From CAVWSM01 sp963798505 (GTDB taxonomy: Bacteria > Actinomycetota > Actinomycetes > Jiangellales > Jiangellaceae), in NCBI GenBank assembly GCA_963798505.1, contig CAWCTX010000011.1, positions 62,001 to 126,000 on the forward strand: 64,000 bases of DNA. Reading direction: 5' to 3'. The first letter of the stretch is position 1, and every line of letters starts with the position of its first letter. Shown one piece after another: positions 26,547-35,759 of this stretch. A program made the position numbers and the translations under genes. The notes under the pieces are model-generated. The model was not told the origin of the DNA, did not search any database, and was given only the letters and a program-made list of their open reading frames with translations.

Positions 26547-27041
26547 ATGTCGACCGAAACCGTGGACACCAAGCGCAGCAGCGGAGTCAAGCTCCTCGCG
26601 ACCCTCATCATCGTGGCCGGCATCGTCATGGTCGTCGCCGGTGTCGTCACGTGGTTTGTCGTCCAGGACCAGCTTGCCAACGAGAACATCACCGTCTCCG
26701 ACGACGCCGACTTCCTCGCCGGCAACGAGGTAAACGGCCCGTTCTCCGCCTACGCCGAGGCGGACATCATCAACGAGCACGCCCTCGAAGCCTCCGGCGG
26801 CCTGACCTACGCCGAGCTCGAGCAGGACGACCCGGTCCGCCAGACAGTCATGACCGCGTCATTCCTGCGGGCGTCGCTGTTCACATCCGTGGTGGCGTTC
26901 GGAGTCGCCTTCATGGCAGCCGGCCTGGGCGTCGTGCTGGTCCTGATCGGCATCGCACTGCGGCGACTGGCCGCGTCGCCCACGCCTGCCGTGGTGACCG
27001 GCCCGACTGACACGGCACCATCGGTCGGTGGCGCCGCCTGA
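26547..27041 (+). CDS. Two-helix membrane protein of unknown function
   Basis: 164 residues. A membrane helix near the N-terminus (LLATLIIVAGIVMVVAGVVT), an extracytoplasmic segment with VQDQLANENITVSDDADFLA and NGPFSAYAEADIINEHALEA, and a second helix (LFTSVVAFGVAFMAAGLGVV). Proteins of this type are common in actinobacteria and are sometimes wrongly labelled ring-opening dioxygenase LigA; no such active site is visible. GGGAGG lies 5 bp upstream of ATG 26547. Confidence 0.8.
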   Translation: MSTETVDTKRSSGVKLLATLIIVAGIVMVVAGVVTWFVVQDQLANENITVSDDADFLAGNEVNGPFSAYAEADIINEHALEASGGLTYAELEQDDPVRQTVMTASFLRASLFTSVVAFGVAFMAAGLGVVLVLIGIALRRLAASPTPAVVTGPTDTAPSVGGAA

Positions 27042-27046
27042 CGGCC

Positions 27047-28306
27047 TCAGAACAGCTGTGACACGGCGTGGATGGCGACACCCACGATCGCGCCAACGAC
27101 CGTGCCGTTGATCCGGATGAACTGGAGGTCGCGGCCAACCTGCACCTCGATCCGCCGGCTGGTCTCGTCGGCGTCCCACCGCTCGACGGTGTCGGTGACC
27201 AGCCGGGTGATCTCGTGCCGGTAGCCGGTGACGACGTGCACCGCCGCCGTCTCGAGCCACCCGTCGACCTTGGCGGCGACCTCGGGCTCCGTGGCGAGCC
27301 GCTCGCCCCAGCGCACCAGCGCTTCCCGGATCCGCACCCGCAGCTCGCTTTGCGGGTCGTCGAACATCTCCACGAGTGCCTTGCGCGCCGCGGCGATCAG
27401 GTCGGCCAGAACCTCCCGGCTCTGCCCACCCTCCGCGAGCGACCGCATCGCCTGGTCCACCCGCGCCTGAGTGGCGGGGTCGTGCTGCAGGTCGTCGGCC
27501 AGCCGTGTCAGCCACCCGTCGAGGGCCTCGCGGGCGGGATGCTGCGGATGCCGTACGACATCGCCGGCCACGCGGAGCAGCTCTGAGTAGGCGCGGGTGG
27601 CGACCCGCTCGTCGACGAACCGTGGCGACCAGGCGGGCGCCTGCTCGGTGACGACCCGCATGATGAGCTCGCGGTTGGTGAACAGCCAGTCGTACGCGCT
27701 GCGCGCGAGCAGGTCGACGATCCCGCGGTGCGCGCCGTCGCGTACGACCTGATCGAGCGTGCGGCCCAACGTCGGCGACAGGCGAAGCTCGACCAACCGA
27801 CGCTCGACGAGCTGCTCGAGCACCGGCTGCACATCGTCGTCGCGGAGCAGCTCGATGCCGGCCTTGGCCACGTTAGCCAGCTCGCTGGCGGCGCGTTCGG
27901 CGTTCTCGGGGCGCGCAGTCCAGGCCCCCAGCCGCCGGGCCACCTCTGCGCTGCGCAACCGCTCTCGAACGGCATCCGCAGACAGGAAGTTGGCTCCGAC
28001 GAAGTCGCCCAGCGTCCGCCCGATGCGGTCCTTCTGCGTCGGAATGATCGCGGTGTGCGGGATCGGCAGTCCAAGTGGGTGCCGGAACAGGGCGGTGACC
28101 GCGAACCAGTCGGCCAGCCCGCCCACCATCGACGCCTCTGCGGCGGCTCGCAGGTATCCGGCGAACGCAGGGGCGTCATCCGACTGCTCCCACGCGCGGG
28201 CAAACACGTAGACGATCGCCGCGGCGACCAGCAACCCGGTGGCCACGAGCTTCATCCGCCGGAGGGCAGCAAGGCGATCCTCGTCGGCGAGCGCGAACGG
28301 CGTCAT
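27047..28306 (-). CDS. DUF445 family membrane protein
   Basis: 419 residues. N-terminal membrane segment (MKLVATGLLVAAAIVYVFAR), the DUF445 hallmark AAEASMVGGLADWFAVTALF with RHPLGLPIPHTAIIPTQKD right after, a long helical domain, and a C-terminal membrane segment (INGTVVGAIVGVAIHAVSQL). The family is found in many bacteria, with unknown function; the long helical part suggests a structural or scaffolding role. ATG 28306 directly precedes the conserved start. It is convergent with the small membrane protein gene, with 5 bp between the stops. Confidence 0.88.
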   Translation of the reverse strand: MTPFALADEDRLAALRRMKLVATGLLVAAAIVYVFARAWEQSDDAPAFAGYLRAAAEASMVGGLADWFAVTALFRHPLGLPIPHTAIIPTQKDRIGRTLGDFVGANFLSADAVRERLRSAEVARRLGAWTARPENAERAASELANVAKAGIELLRDDDVQPVLEQLVERRLVELRLSPTLGRTLDQVVRDGAHRGIVDLLARSAYDWLFTNRELIMRVVTEQAPAWSPRFVDERVATRAYSELLRVAGDVVRHPQHPAREALDGWLTRLADDLQHDPATQARVDQAMRSLAEGGQSREVLADLIAAARKALVEMFDDPQSELRVRIREALVRWGERLATEPEVAAKVDGWLETAAVHVVTGYRHEITRLVTDTVERWDADETSRRIEVQVGRDLQFIRINGTVVGAIVGVAIHAVSQLF

Positions 28307-28342
28307 GCCGCTGTGCCTACCAGATCAGCCGCGAATGAACAC

Positions 28343-29095
28343 TCAGCCAGGCTCGGGCAGGCCGGACGCCTTGATGACGAGGTGGCCGATCCCGGTGAAC
28401 AGACCGTCGCGCGCGTCCTGGGGCAGGAAGTCCAGGTGCCCGTAGGCCTCTAGGCACGTGAAGCCGTGCAGGATGGACCAGCAGTGCATGAGTGCCTGGA
28501 AGGACTCGGCGGGCAGCGGCGGGTCGTCGTCCTCGTGCTTGTCGGCGAGCTCGCCAAGCACGCACTCCTGCACTGCCGGGTGGACCTCGCGCAACAGCGG
28601 TGGGCCCAGCACCCCGAGGCGCGCCGCATCGTAGAACAGCGACTTGAGCTGCGTCATCGCCCGGTCGGCGGCCTCGGTCGTCGGGCCCTCCTCGGGTGGG
28701 CAGAAGCCAGGGACCGGCATGCCGAGGATCAACGCGAAACGCTGCGGCTCACGACGCGCCCACTCGCGGTAGGCCTGCCCGACCGCGAGCAGCCGTGACG
28801 ACGGGTTGTCTGGGGGGAACTGGTCGCGCGCCTCGGCGACCGTCTCGCCGAGGTCGTCGAAGGCGTCGACGATCAAGGCGGTGAGCAGCTCGTCAGCGTC
28901 AGCGAAGTATCGGTAGAGCGCGGGAGCGGTCATGCCCATCTCGCGGGCGATGTCGGCGAAGCGAACATCGGTCGAACCCGACTCATGCATGAGCCGCCGT
29001 GCCGTCGCCTTGATCTCCTCGACCGTCGCGGCCCGCGCACGCTCTCGGCGCGACAGCAGTGGCGGCGTCGACGGCTCTGGCGACGCTGTGGACAC
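28343..29095 (-). CDS. TetR-family transcriptional regulator
   Basis: 250 residues. The TetR helix-turn-helix is RLMHESGSTDVRFADIAREM followed by GMTAPALYRYFADADELLTA. The C-terminal domain (YREWARREPQRFALILGMPV, MHCWSILHGFTCLEAYGHLD) resembles the TetR_C_33/WHG group. It is divergent from the MmpL-type transporter gene and probably represses it. GTG 29095 is preferred since GGGAG is 9 bp upstream; GTG 29101 is in frame but too close. A palindrome at 29124-29138 is a candidate operator. Confidence 0.88.
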   Translation of the reverse strand: MSTASPEPSTPPLLSRRERARAATVEEIKATARRLMHESGSTDVRFADIAREMGMTAPALYRYFADADELLTALIVDAFDDLGETVAEARDQFPPDNPSSRLLAVGQAYREWARREPQRFALILGMPVPGFCPPEEGPTTEAADRAMTQLKSLFYDAARLGVLGPPLLREVHPAVQECVLGELADKHEDDDPPLPAESFQALMHCWSILHGFTCLEAYGHLDFLPQDARDGLFTGIGHLVIKASGLPEPG

Positions 29096-29123
29096 GTGCA
29101 CCTTCTCCCAGGTTGACCGTTCG

Positions 29124-29138
29124 GTAACGCATGGTTAC
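29124..29138. promoter_or_regulatory. Candidate TetR operator between tetR and mmpL
   Basis: GTAAC-GCATG-GTTAC is a perfect 5-bp inverted repeat with a 5-base centre, 29 bp upstream of the regulator start. A TTGACA -35-like box for the transporter lies at 29153-29158, and an imperfect palindrome GAAC-N9-GTTC at 29162-29178 follows it. Confidence 0.45.
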
Positions 29139-29248
29139 AGACGTGAAGGGGCTTGACAAGTGAACGACTTTCGTGTTCGTTACGGAGCATAACTCAACTG
29201 AGGTCCATTCACCAGAGTCATGTCTCGTTGCTAAGGAGAGGCACCGTC

Positions 29249-31579
29249 ATGCCGCAGCTCTACTCCTCCGCGGGCACCCAGGCCGGGTCCGCCGAGCGAC
29301 CCGACCAGCGCCCGCAGATCGGGCCGTTGGGCCGGCTGGCGGGTGTCGCCTTCCGGCACCGATGGCGCGTCGTCCTGGCGTGGGTCGTCGCCTTGGCGGC
29401 CGCCATCGGGCTGGCAGCCGCCGCCAGCGGCGAGTTCAGCGCCGACTACTCCGCCCCCGGGTCGGACTCCGCGCAGGCGCAGTCCCTGCTGGAGGAGCGG
29501 TTCCCGAGCCGGTCGGGCGACACGATCGACGTCGTCGTCCGCTCCGAGACGGCGGTCACCGATCCGGCCGTGCAGCAGGACGTGACCGCACTGCTGGACG
29601 AGCTCACCACGCTCGGGCACGTCGCCTCGGTGGATGACCCCTACGCGACCCCAGGCGGCATCGCGCCCGACGGCCAGACGCTCGTGGCCCAGCTCCGGCT
29701 CGACGTTGTCAACCCCGGCGACATGCCCGTCGCCGACACCGACCGGATCATCGAGGCCGCCGAGTCGCATCAGAGCGACGGCTTCGAGGTCGCTCTCGGC
29801 GGCCAGACGGTGGAGATGGCCGAGATGGGCGAGATCGGATCCGAGGCCATCGGTCTCGCGGCGGCCGTCATCATCCTGCTGATCACGTTCGGCACCGTCG
29901 TCGCGGCCGGGCTGCCGGTCCTAGTGGCCCTGGCCGGTCTCGCCGTCAGCAGCGTGCTGGTCGGCGTCGTGTCGGCGATCGTCGACGTGCCCGACTGGTC
30001 GACTGCCCTCGCGTCGATGATGGGCATCGGCATCGGTATCGACTACGTGCTGCTGATGGTCACCCGCTTCCGCGAGTGGCGAGCCGCCGGGCTCGATCCG
30101 GAGCGCGCGACGGTAGCCACGCTCGACACGGCCGGACGTGCGGTTCTCGTCGCTGGCGGCACCGTGGTGATCAGCTTGCTCGGCCTGTTCGCCATGGGGC
30201 TGTCGTTCATGCAGGGCGCCGCCGCCGTGACGATCGTCGCCGTTCTCGTGGTGATGGCCGCAGCCGTGACGCTGTTCCCGGCGCTGCTCGGCTTCTTCGG
30301 CCGCTGGGTCGACCGGCTGCGGCTGCCGCTCGGACGCCGCCGCCAGATTCACGTCGCAGCCGGAGGCCACATCGAGCCGAGCCCGGGTTGGATGCGGTGG
30401 GGTCGCCTCATCGAGCGGCACAGCATCCTCGCCACGGTCGCCGGCGTCTCGCTGCTGTTGGCGCTCGCCCTGCCGTTCCTTGACGTCCGCTACGGCTTCC
30501 CCGATGCCGGCAACCGTCCAGAGGACCAGACCTCCCGGCAGGCCTACGACAGGCTCGGCGACGCGTTCGGTGACGGCGCCAACGGGCCGCTCCTCCTGGC
30601 CGCCGAGCTCGACACAGCCGGCGACACGAGCGACCTCGACCGGCTCGCCGCCGAGCTTTCGAACACAACGGGCGTCGCGGTGGTCAACCCGCCGCTGCTC
30701 AACGAGGCAGGCGACACGGCCGTGATGACCGTGCTGCCGACGACCGGGCCGCAGGACGAGGCAACCGAGGAGCTCATCCACACCATTCGCGACGACGTCG
30801 TCCCGGCGGCGATGGAAGGCACTGGGACGAGCGTGCACGTCGGCGGTGTCACCGCGACATCGATCGACAGCACCGCCAACGTGGCAAGCCGGCTGCCGTT
30901 CCTCATCGCGGGGGTCGTGGCGATCTCGGTGCTGCTGCTGCTCGTGTCGTTCCGCAGCATCGTCATCCCGATCACCGCCGCGGCGATGAACCTGCTGTCC
31001 GTCGCAGCGGCGTACGGCATCGTCGCCCTCGCCCTGCAAGGCGGCTGGTTCGGGCAGCTCATCGGCATCGACAACGCGACACCGTTGCCGGCGTTCATCC
31101 CGGTCATCATGTTCGCGGTGCTGTTCGGGCTGTCGATGGACTACGAAGTGTTCCTCGTGACACGGATGAGGGAGTCGTGGGAACGCCATGCCGACAACAG
31201 CCGCGCGATCGTCAGCGGGCTGGCCGGCACCGGGCGGGTGATCACCGCGGCGGCCGCCATCATGGTCGCGGTCTTCGCGGCGTTCATCCCGAGCCCCGAC
31301 GTCATGCTCAAAGTGATCGGCGTGGGCATGGCAGCGGCGATCCTGGTCGACGCGACAGTCGTCCGGCTGCTGCTCGTGCCGGCCGTCATGCATCTGCTGG
31401 GCCGGGCCAACTGGTGGCTGCCCGCGTGGCTCGACCGCCGGCTCCCGCAGCTGCACGTCGAGGGCCGACCGGACGCGTTCCTGCCGCCGCCTGCTCCCGC
31501 ATCCGCGCCGGCCGAGCAGGCCGAGGAGGCCGAGGAGCTGCGACGCGAGCCCATCCCGGCAGCCAATCCGGCCGGCTAA
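29249..31579 (+). CDS. MmpL-type RND family transporter
   Basis: 776 residues with two repeats of large outer loop plus five to six membrane helices: helix 1 WRVVLAWVVALAAAIGLAAA, then DYSAPGSDSAQAQSLLEERF, the MmpL signature GIGIGIDYVLLMVTRFREW, second half IMFAVLFGLSMDYEVFLVTR and IMVAVFAAFIPSPDVMLKVI. The Asp-Tyr motifs in both halves are the proton-relay residues of MmpL proteins. Exports lipids, siderophores or drugs by proton motive force; the cargo is unknown. GGAGAGG lies 8 bp before ATG 29249. Divergent from the TetR gene, which probably represses it. Confidence 0.93.
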   Translation: MPQLYSSAGTQAGSAERPDQRPQIGPLGRLAGVAFRHRWRVVLAWVVALAAAIGLAAAASGEFSADYSAPGSDSAQAQSLLEERFPSRSGDTIDVVVRSETAVTDPAVQQDVTALLDELTTLGHVASVDDPYATPGGIAPDGQTLVAQLRLDVVNPGDMPVADTDRIIEAAESHQSDGFEVALGGQTVEMAEMGEIGSEAIGLAAAVIILLITFGTVVAAGLPVLVALAGLAVSSVLVGVVSAIVDVPDWSTALASMMGIGIGIDYVLLMVTRFREWRAAGLDPERATVATLDTAGRAVLVAGGTVVISLLGLFAMGLSFMQGAAAVTIVAVLVVMAAAVTLFPALLGFFGRWVDRLRLPLGRRRQIHVAAGGHIEPSPGWMRWGRLIERHSILATVAGVSLLLALALPFLDVRYGFPDAGNRPEDQTSRQAYDRLGDAFGDGANGPLLLAAELDTAGDTSDLDRLAAELSNTTGVAVVNPPLLNEAGDTAVMTVLPTTGPQDEATEELIHTIRDDVVPAAMEGTGTSVHVGGVTATSIDSTANVASRLPFLIAGVVAISVLLLLVSFRSIVIPITAAAMNLLSVAAAYGIVALALQGGWFGQLIGIDNATPLPAFIPVIMFAVLFGLSMDYEVFLVTRMRESWERHADNSRAIVSGLAGTGRVITAAAAIMVAVFAAFIPSPDVMLKVIGVGMAAAILVDATVVRLLLVPAVMHLLGRANWWLPAWLDRRLPQLHVEGRPDAFLPPPAPASAPAEQAEEAEELRREPIPAANPAG

Positions 31580-31589
31580 CCGCGCCGTC

Positions 31590-31642
31590 CGACACAACGC
31601 CACCCAGCGTCGAACCTATCGACGCTGGGTGGCGTTGTGTCG
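31590..31642. terminator. 24-bp perfect hairpin, bidirectional terminator
   Basis: Positions 31590-31613 and 31619-31642 are perfect reverse complements (core ACAACGCCACCCAGCG) with a 5-base loop ACCTA. It lies 10 bp after the mmpL stop and 16 bp before the convergent aldo/keto reductase stop. Confidence 0.9.
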
Positions 31643-31658
31643 AAAAGGGCAGCGGCAG

Positions 31659-32444
31659 TCAGTGCCGAGACAGATGGTCGAGCCGGCCAAGCTCGTCGGC
31701 GCTGAGCGAGAAGCCCCAGATGTCGAAGTTGGCGGCAATGCGCTCGGGCGTCACCGACTTGGGGATCGCGACGAAGTCGTGCTCGATGTGCCACCGCAGG
31801 ACGACCTGGGCAGCGGTCACGCCGTGCGCGTCGGCGATGTCGAGCAACACCGGGTTGGTCAAGTCGCTGGCCTTGAACGGGCTGTATCCCTCGAGCACGA
31901 CGTGACGCGACCGGTGGTGCTCGACGCGCGACGGGTCGAATAGCCGCGGGCTCCAACGCACCTGGTTGACCTCAGGCGCCGCGCCAGTCGCGTCGACGAG
32001 CTCGTCGATCTGGGCTGTGCTGTAGTTGCTCACCCCGACCGCACGGGCAAGGCCCTTGTCACGCGCGGCCAACAGCTCGCGCCACACGTTCGGTGCCGCG
32101 CCACCGCCGGGTGGCCAGTGGATCAGCCAGAGGTCGACGTAGTCGAGCCCGAGCAGGCTGAGGCTGCGCTCCAGCGTCTGGTGCTCGCGCCCAGCGTTCT
32201 CCGCCGGGAGCTTCGTCGTCACGAAGATCTCGTCACGCGGAACACCACTGTCACGAACCGCCCCGCCGACATGCTCCTCGTTGTCATACATCGTGGCGGT
32301 GTCGATGAGGCGATAGCCGACGTCGACGGCGGTGCGCACGGCGTCGTAGGTGCGTCCGCCGCGCAGCTGCCAGGTGCCGAGCCCGAGCAGCGGCATGGAT
32401 GTGCCACCGGAGAGCATCACGCTGCGATCGTGCGACTTGGCCAT
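31659..32444 (-). CDS. Aldo/keto reductase
   Basis: 261 residues, TIM-barrel NADPH oxidoreductase. Landmarks are LLGLGTWQLRGGRTYDAVRT, GYRLIDTATMYDNEEHVGGA with catalytic Asp and Tyr, IFVTTKLPAENAG with the catalytic Lys, LDYVDLWLIHWP with His, ARAVGVSNYSTAQIDEL and the C-terminal nucleotide motif AIPKSVTPERIAANFDIWGF. All four catalytic residues are present. Reduces aldehydes or ketones, substrate unknown. ATG 32444 is chosen over GTG 32450; neither has a strong ribosome binding site. Confidence 0.93.
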   Translation of the reverse strand: MAKSHDRSVMLSGGTSMPLLGLGTWQLRGGRTYDAVRTAVDVGYRLIDTATMYDNEEHVGGAVRDSGVPRDEIFVTTKLPAENAGREHQTLERSLSLLGLDYVDLWLIHWPPGGGAAPNVWRELLAARDKGLARAVGVSNYSTAQIDELVDATGAAPEVNQVRWSPRLFDPSRVEHHRSRHVVLEGYSPFKASDLTNPVLLDIADAHGVTAAQVVLRWHIEHDFVAIPKSVTPERIAANFDIWGFSLSADELGRLDHLSRH

Positions 32445-32482
32445 GCCCACATCCTGCCCGAGGAAGTGAGCCGCGCATCAGG

Positions 32483-32881
32483 TCAGGACGCAGTGAACTT
32501 GTGGTCCCAGTTGTCTCCGGGTGGGGGGCCTTGCAAGGCCCACTTGTTGCCATCGGGGTCGGCGAAGTAGACGAACGTGCCCCAGGGCTGCTCGTCGACG
32601 TCGCTTGCCCCGACGCCGCGCCCGCGCAGCTCGTCGCGCGCGGCGGCCGCATCGGCCACGACCATCTGCAGGCCCCCTTGCGATCCGGGTGCCATGTCGG
32701 TGATGCCGACACCGATCACGACCGAGCACGCGGAGCCTGGCGGTGTCAGCTGGACGAACCGCAGACCCTCGTGCACCAGGTGGTCGTGGTCGGCGTTGAA
32801 ACCCACCTGTTCGACGTAGAACTGCTTGGCGCGATCGACATCGGACACTGGCACCGGGACGACCTCGAGCTTCATCTGCAT
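32483..32881 (-). CDS. VOC-superfamily (glyoxalase/bleomycin-resistance-like) protein
   Basis: 132 residues. One VOC module pair: KLEVVPVPVSDVDRAKQFYV, GLRFVQLTPPGSACSVVIG, GGLQMVVADAAAARDELRGR and WGTFVYFADPDGNKWALQGP. It resembles the glyoxalase group with F-x-D-PDGN; the metal ligands are partly recognisable. Starts at ATG 32881 (MQMKLEV), with a second ATG two codons later. It is divergent from the copper ATPase gene, with only 69 bp between the starts. Confidence 0.85.
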   Translation of the reverse strand: MQMKLEVVPVPVSDVDRAKQFYVEQVGFNADHDHLVHEGLRFVQLTPPGSACSVVIGVGITDMAPGSQGGLQMVVADAAAARDELRGRGVGASDVDEQPWGTFVYFADPDGNKWALQGPPPGDNWDHKFTAS

Positions 32882-32915
32882 GTGGTCGACGCTAGCGGTC
32901 GCGTGGGACAAGAAT

Positions 32916-32945
32916 TTGACCTTGATACCCCCAGTGGGTATACAT
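32916..32945 (+). promoter_or_regulatory. copB promoter with CsoR-like operator
   Basis: TTGACC (32916-32921) and TATACA (32939-32944) are separated by 17 bp. The palindrome ATACCC-CCAGT-GGGTAT (32925-32941) fills the spacer and overlaps the -10 box. It resembles GC-rich CsoR-type operators (TACCCC-like halves) that respond to copper. Transcription should start near 32951, the GTG start codon itself. Confidence 0.7.
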
Positions 32946-32950
32946 GCCAC

Positions 32951-34997
32951 GTGCAGCATTCTCACCACGGGCAGGTTCATGACCATGACCACGGGCACGA
33001 CAAGCACGCCGGCCATGACCCGGAGATGTTCCGGCGCAAGTTCTGGATGACCCTGCTGCTCACCGTGCCCATCGTCGCGACCAGCGAGATGGTCATGGAC
33101 TGGTTCGGCTACACGCTGGACTTTCCCGGCATGTCGCTTGTCGGTCCCGTGCTCGGCTCGGTCGTCTTCCTCTCCGGTGGGTGGCCGTTCCTCGCCGGCG
33201 GCGTGGCGGAGGTCCGCGATCGCGCGCCCGGGATGATGCTGCTCATCTCCATGGCGATCACGGTCGCCTATGTCGCGTCGCTCGCCACCAGCATCGGGTG
33301 GTTCGATCTCGAGTTCTGGTGGGAGCTGGCCGCGCTGGTCACCATCATGCTGTTCGGCCACTGGCAGGAGATGAAGGCCATCGGCCAGGCGCAGGGCGCG
33401 TTGGCGGCCCTGGCCGAGCTGCTGCCCGACGATGCCGAACGCATCGGCGACGACGGCAGCATCGAGGTTGTCTTCGCCGCGAACCTCACCGTCGACGACG
33501 TCGTCATCGTCCGTCCGGGCGCCCGCGTGCCCGCCGACGGCACGATCGTCGGCGGCGCCGCTGAGCTCGACGAGTCGATGATCACCGGCGAGTCGCGCCC
33601 GGTCGCCAAGAGCGAAGGCGACCGGGTTGTCGCGGGCACCGTCGCGACCGACTCGGCCATCCGGGTGCGCGTGACCGCGGTCGGCGACGACACCGCGCTG
33701 GCCGGAATCCAGCGGCTCGTAGCCGAGGCGCAGCAGTCGCGCGGCCGGGCGCAGGTGCTGGCCGACCGGTTCGCGGCACTCCTCTTCTATGTGGCGGCCG
33801 GTGCCGGGCTCCTGACGTTCCTCGTCTGGTGGGGTGTCGGCGACCTCGACGAGGCGGTCGTGCGCACGGTCACGGTGCTGGTCATCGCCTGCCCGCACGC
33901 GCTCGGACTGGCCATCCCGCTCGTGATCTCGATCTCGACCGCCGTGGCCGCCAAGGCCGGCATCCTCGTCAAGGACCGGCTGGCGCTGGAGCGGATGAGG
34001 CAGGTCGACGCCGTGCTGTTCGACAAGACGGGCACCTTGACGAGGGGCGCGCACGTCGTCACCGACGTTGCGCCCGCCGACGGGGTGGCCGAGGACGACC
34101 TCGTCCGCATCGCCGGCGCCGTCGAGTCCGACAGCGAGCATCCGCTGGCCCGAGCGATCGCCAAGCTCGCCGCCGACCGAGGGCTCACCGTCGTGGCGAC
34201 CGAATTCCTGGCCCTGCCCGGCCGCGGAGTTCAGGCGACCGTGGACGGGGTGGCCTACGCGGTGGGTGGCCCTGGACTGCTGCGCGACCTAGGCGCGTCG
34301 CGTGCCAACCGATCTCGCGAGCCGTGCGGAGTCATGGTCGGCGCGCGGTGCCGCAACACTCCATCTCGTACGCCTCGGCAAAGAGCCAGTCGTGCTCGGC
34401 GCCCTGGCGCTGGAGGACGAGGTACGGCCGGAGGCCAAGCAAGCCGTGCAGGAGCTTCGCGACCAAGGCATCCACAAGATCGTGATGATCACGGGTGACG
34501 CGAAGGCGGTCGCCGATGCCGTGGCCGCCGACCTGGGCTTCGTGCCCGGCGTCGACGAGGTGTTCGCCGAGGTGCTGCCCGCCGACAAGGACGACGCGGT
34601 GGCCTCGCTGCAGCGGCGCGGGCTGACCGTGGCCATGGTCGGCGACGGCGTCAACGATGCGCCCGCACTGGCCCGAGCGGATGTCGGGATCGCGATCGGT
34701 GCCGGCACCGACGTCGCGATCGAGTCCGCCGGCGTGGTGCTGGCCTCGTCCGACCCGCGGGGTGTGACGGGAGTGATCCGGCTCTCGAAGGCGTCCTACC
34801 GCAAGATGGTGCAGAACCTTGCCTGGGCAGCCGGATACAACGTGGTGGCGATCCCGCTTGCCGCGGGCGTGCTCGCGTGGGCGGGTGTGACCTTGTCGCC
34901 GGCTGTCGGAGCGATCCTGATGAGCGCGTCGACGATCGTGGTCGCCCTGAACGCTCAGCTGCTGCGGCGGCTGCGGCTCACGCCGGACCAATCCTGA
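32951..34997 (+). CDS. copB: Copper-exporting P1B-type ATPase, CopB-like (frameshifted near 34304)
   Basis: About 681 residues after correction. His-rich N-terminus (VQHSHHGQVHDHDHGHDKHA) instead of a Cys-type metal domain, eight membrane helices, the metal-site motif VIACPHALGLAIPLV (CPH, as in CopB/P1B-3), actuator TGESRPV, phosphorylation DKTGTLT, SEHPLARAI and hinge MVGDGVNDAPALARADVG. The frame breaks between LLRDLGAS and VPTDLASRAESWS; dropping one C in GCGTCGCGTGCC repairs it. Exports copper. The GTG at 32951 coincides with the predicted transcription start, so the mRNA may be leaderless. Its end overlaps the convergent rnhA by 20 bp. Confidence 0.9.
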
Positions 34998-35454
34998 CGC
35001 CGGAGCGCCGGGCCTCGCCGAGACCCAGGTTGGCGAGCGCATCTGCGCGCTCGTTGCCGGGGTTGCCGGCGTGACCCTTGACCCACAGCCACTCCACCTC
35101 GTGCCGCGCCATGGCGTCGGAGAGTCGCTGCCACAGGTCGGCGTTCTTGACCGGCTGCTTGTCGCGCGTCCGCCAGCCGTTGCGTTTCCACCGGGGCAGC
35201 CATGAGGTGATGCCGTTGCGTACGTAGGAGCTGTCGGTGTGCAGCCTGACGACCGCCGGTTTGGTCAGTGCCTCGAGGGCCTGGATGGCCGCCATGAGCT
35301 CCATGCGGTTGTTGGTCGTCGCGCCAGGCTCGCCGCCGTAGAGCTCCTTCTCGTGCCGGCCGGAGATGAGCACGACGCCCCACCCGCCAGGTCCAGGGTT
35401 TCCGCTGCAGGCACCGTCGGTGTAGATCTCGACGGCCGTTGCCCGCATCCCCAC
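34978..35454 (-). CDS. rnhA: Ribonuclease HI
   Basis: 158 residues, typical RNase HI: VEIYTDGACSGNPGPGGWGV (first Asp), TTNNRMELMAAIQALEAL (Glu), VRLHTDSSYVRNGITSWL (second Asp), WVKGHAGNPGNERADALAN (His and final Asp). All catalytic acids are present. Cleaves RNA in RNA-DNA hybrids. GTG 35454 is preferred since GGAGG lies 6 bp upstream; ATG 35448 is an in-frame alternative. Confidence 0.96.
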   Translation of the reverse strand: MGMRATAVEIYTDGACSGNPGPGGWGVVLISGRHEKELYGGEPGATTNNRMELMAAIQALEALTKPAVVRLHTDSSYVRNGITSWLPRWKRNGWRTRDKQPVKNADLWQRLSDAMARHEVEWLWVKGHAGNPGNERADALANLGLGEARRSGVRIGPA

Positions 35455-35485
35455 CCGCCACCTCCGCGGTCAGGATAGGGCGGCC

Positions 35486-35605
35486 TCAACGGACGGTGAA
35501 CGCGACCTCGAAGAGCGTCTGGTTGCCGCCGCTCTCGATGGCGAGCAAGGTGATGCTGACTCCGCAAGGATCGGAGTCAACGAAGATCTGAAGCCCCCGT
35601 CGCAG
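35486..35605 (-). pseudogene. Possible gene remnant (39 codons without start)
   Basis: A minus-strand frame between TGA codons reads ...RRGLQIFVDSDPCG, then VSITLLAIESGGNQTLFEVA and FTVR before the stop. The alternation and codon choice look protein-like (beta-strand pattern), but no start codon with ribosome binding site precedes it. It may be the 3' end of a lost gene upstream of rnhA. Low confidence; it may also be chance. Confidence 0.25.
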
Positions 35606-35695
35606 TCAGTGGGCGCGCAGCACTGAACCCGTGCTGAACCATGCTGGTCGTCGAAGACTCCCGTCGCCCCGGCTTTGGCTGCCCGCAACCACGCA

Positions 35696-35759
35696 TTCGC
35701 GCCCTAGATCCGCGTCCTGCGGGCAATATCGCCCCGATTGCGCGGAGGTAGGGCGCGAA
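35696..35759. repeat. Long imperfect hairpin in a gene-free stretch
   Basis: TTCGCGCCCTA (35696-35706) and TAGGGCGCGAA (35749-35759) are perfect 11-bp reverse complements. After a 3-base internal loop the arms continue with CCGCG (35710-35714) and CGCGG (35741-35745), leaving a 26-base loop that includes AATATCG. The surrounding stretch 35606-35879 has no convincing gene. It could be a terminator for the minus-strand SulP operon or a small structured RNA. Confidence 0.5.

Noticed and set aside
26547..27041. Aromatic ring-opening dioxygenase LigA label for the two-helix membrane protein
   Set aside because: No LigA active-site residues; the protein is a small two-helix membrane protein.
29921..31603. 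560-codon minus-strand frame opposite mmpL
   Set aside because: His/Arg/Asp-rich shadow translation; the plus strand encodes a complete MmpL protein with all motifs.
34290..34320. Programmed frameshifting in copB and the other broken genes
   Set aside because: No slippery heptamer or downstream structure was seen, the sites differ from each other, and most need removal of one random base; sequence error is simpler.
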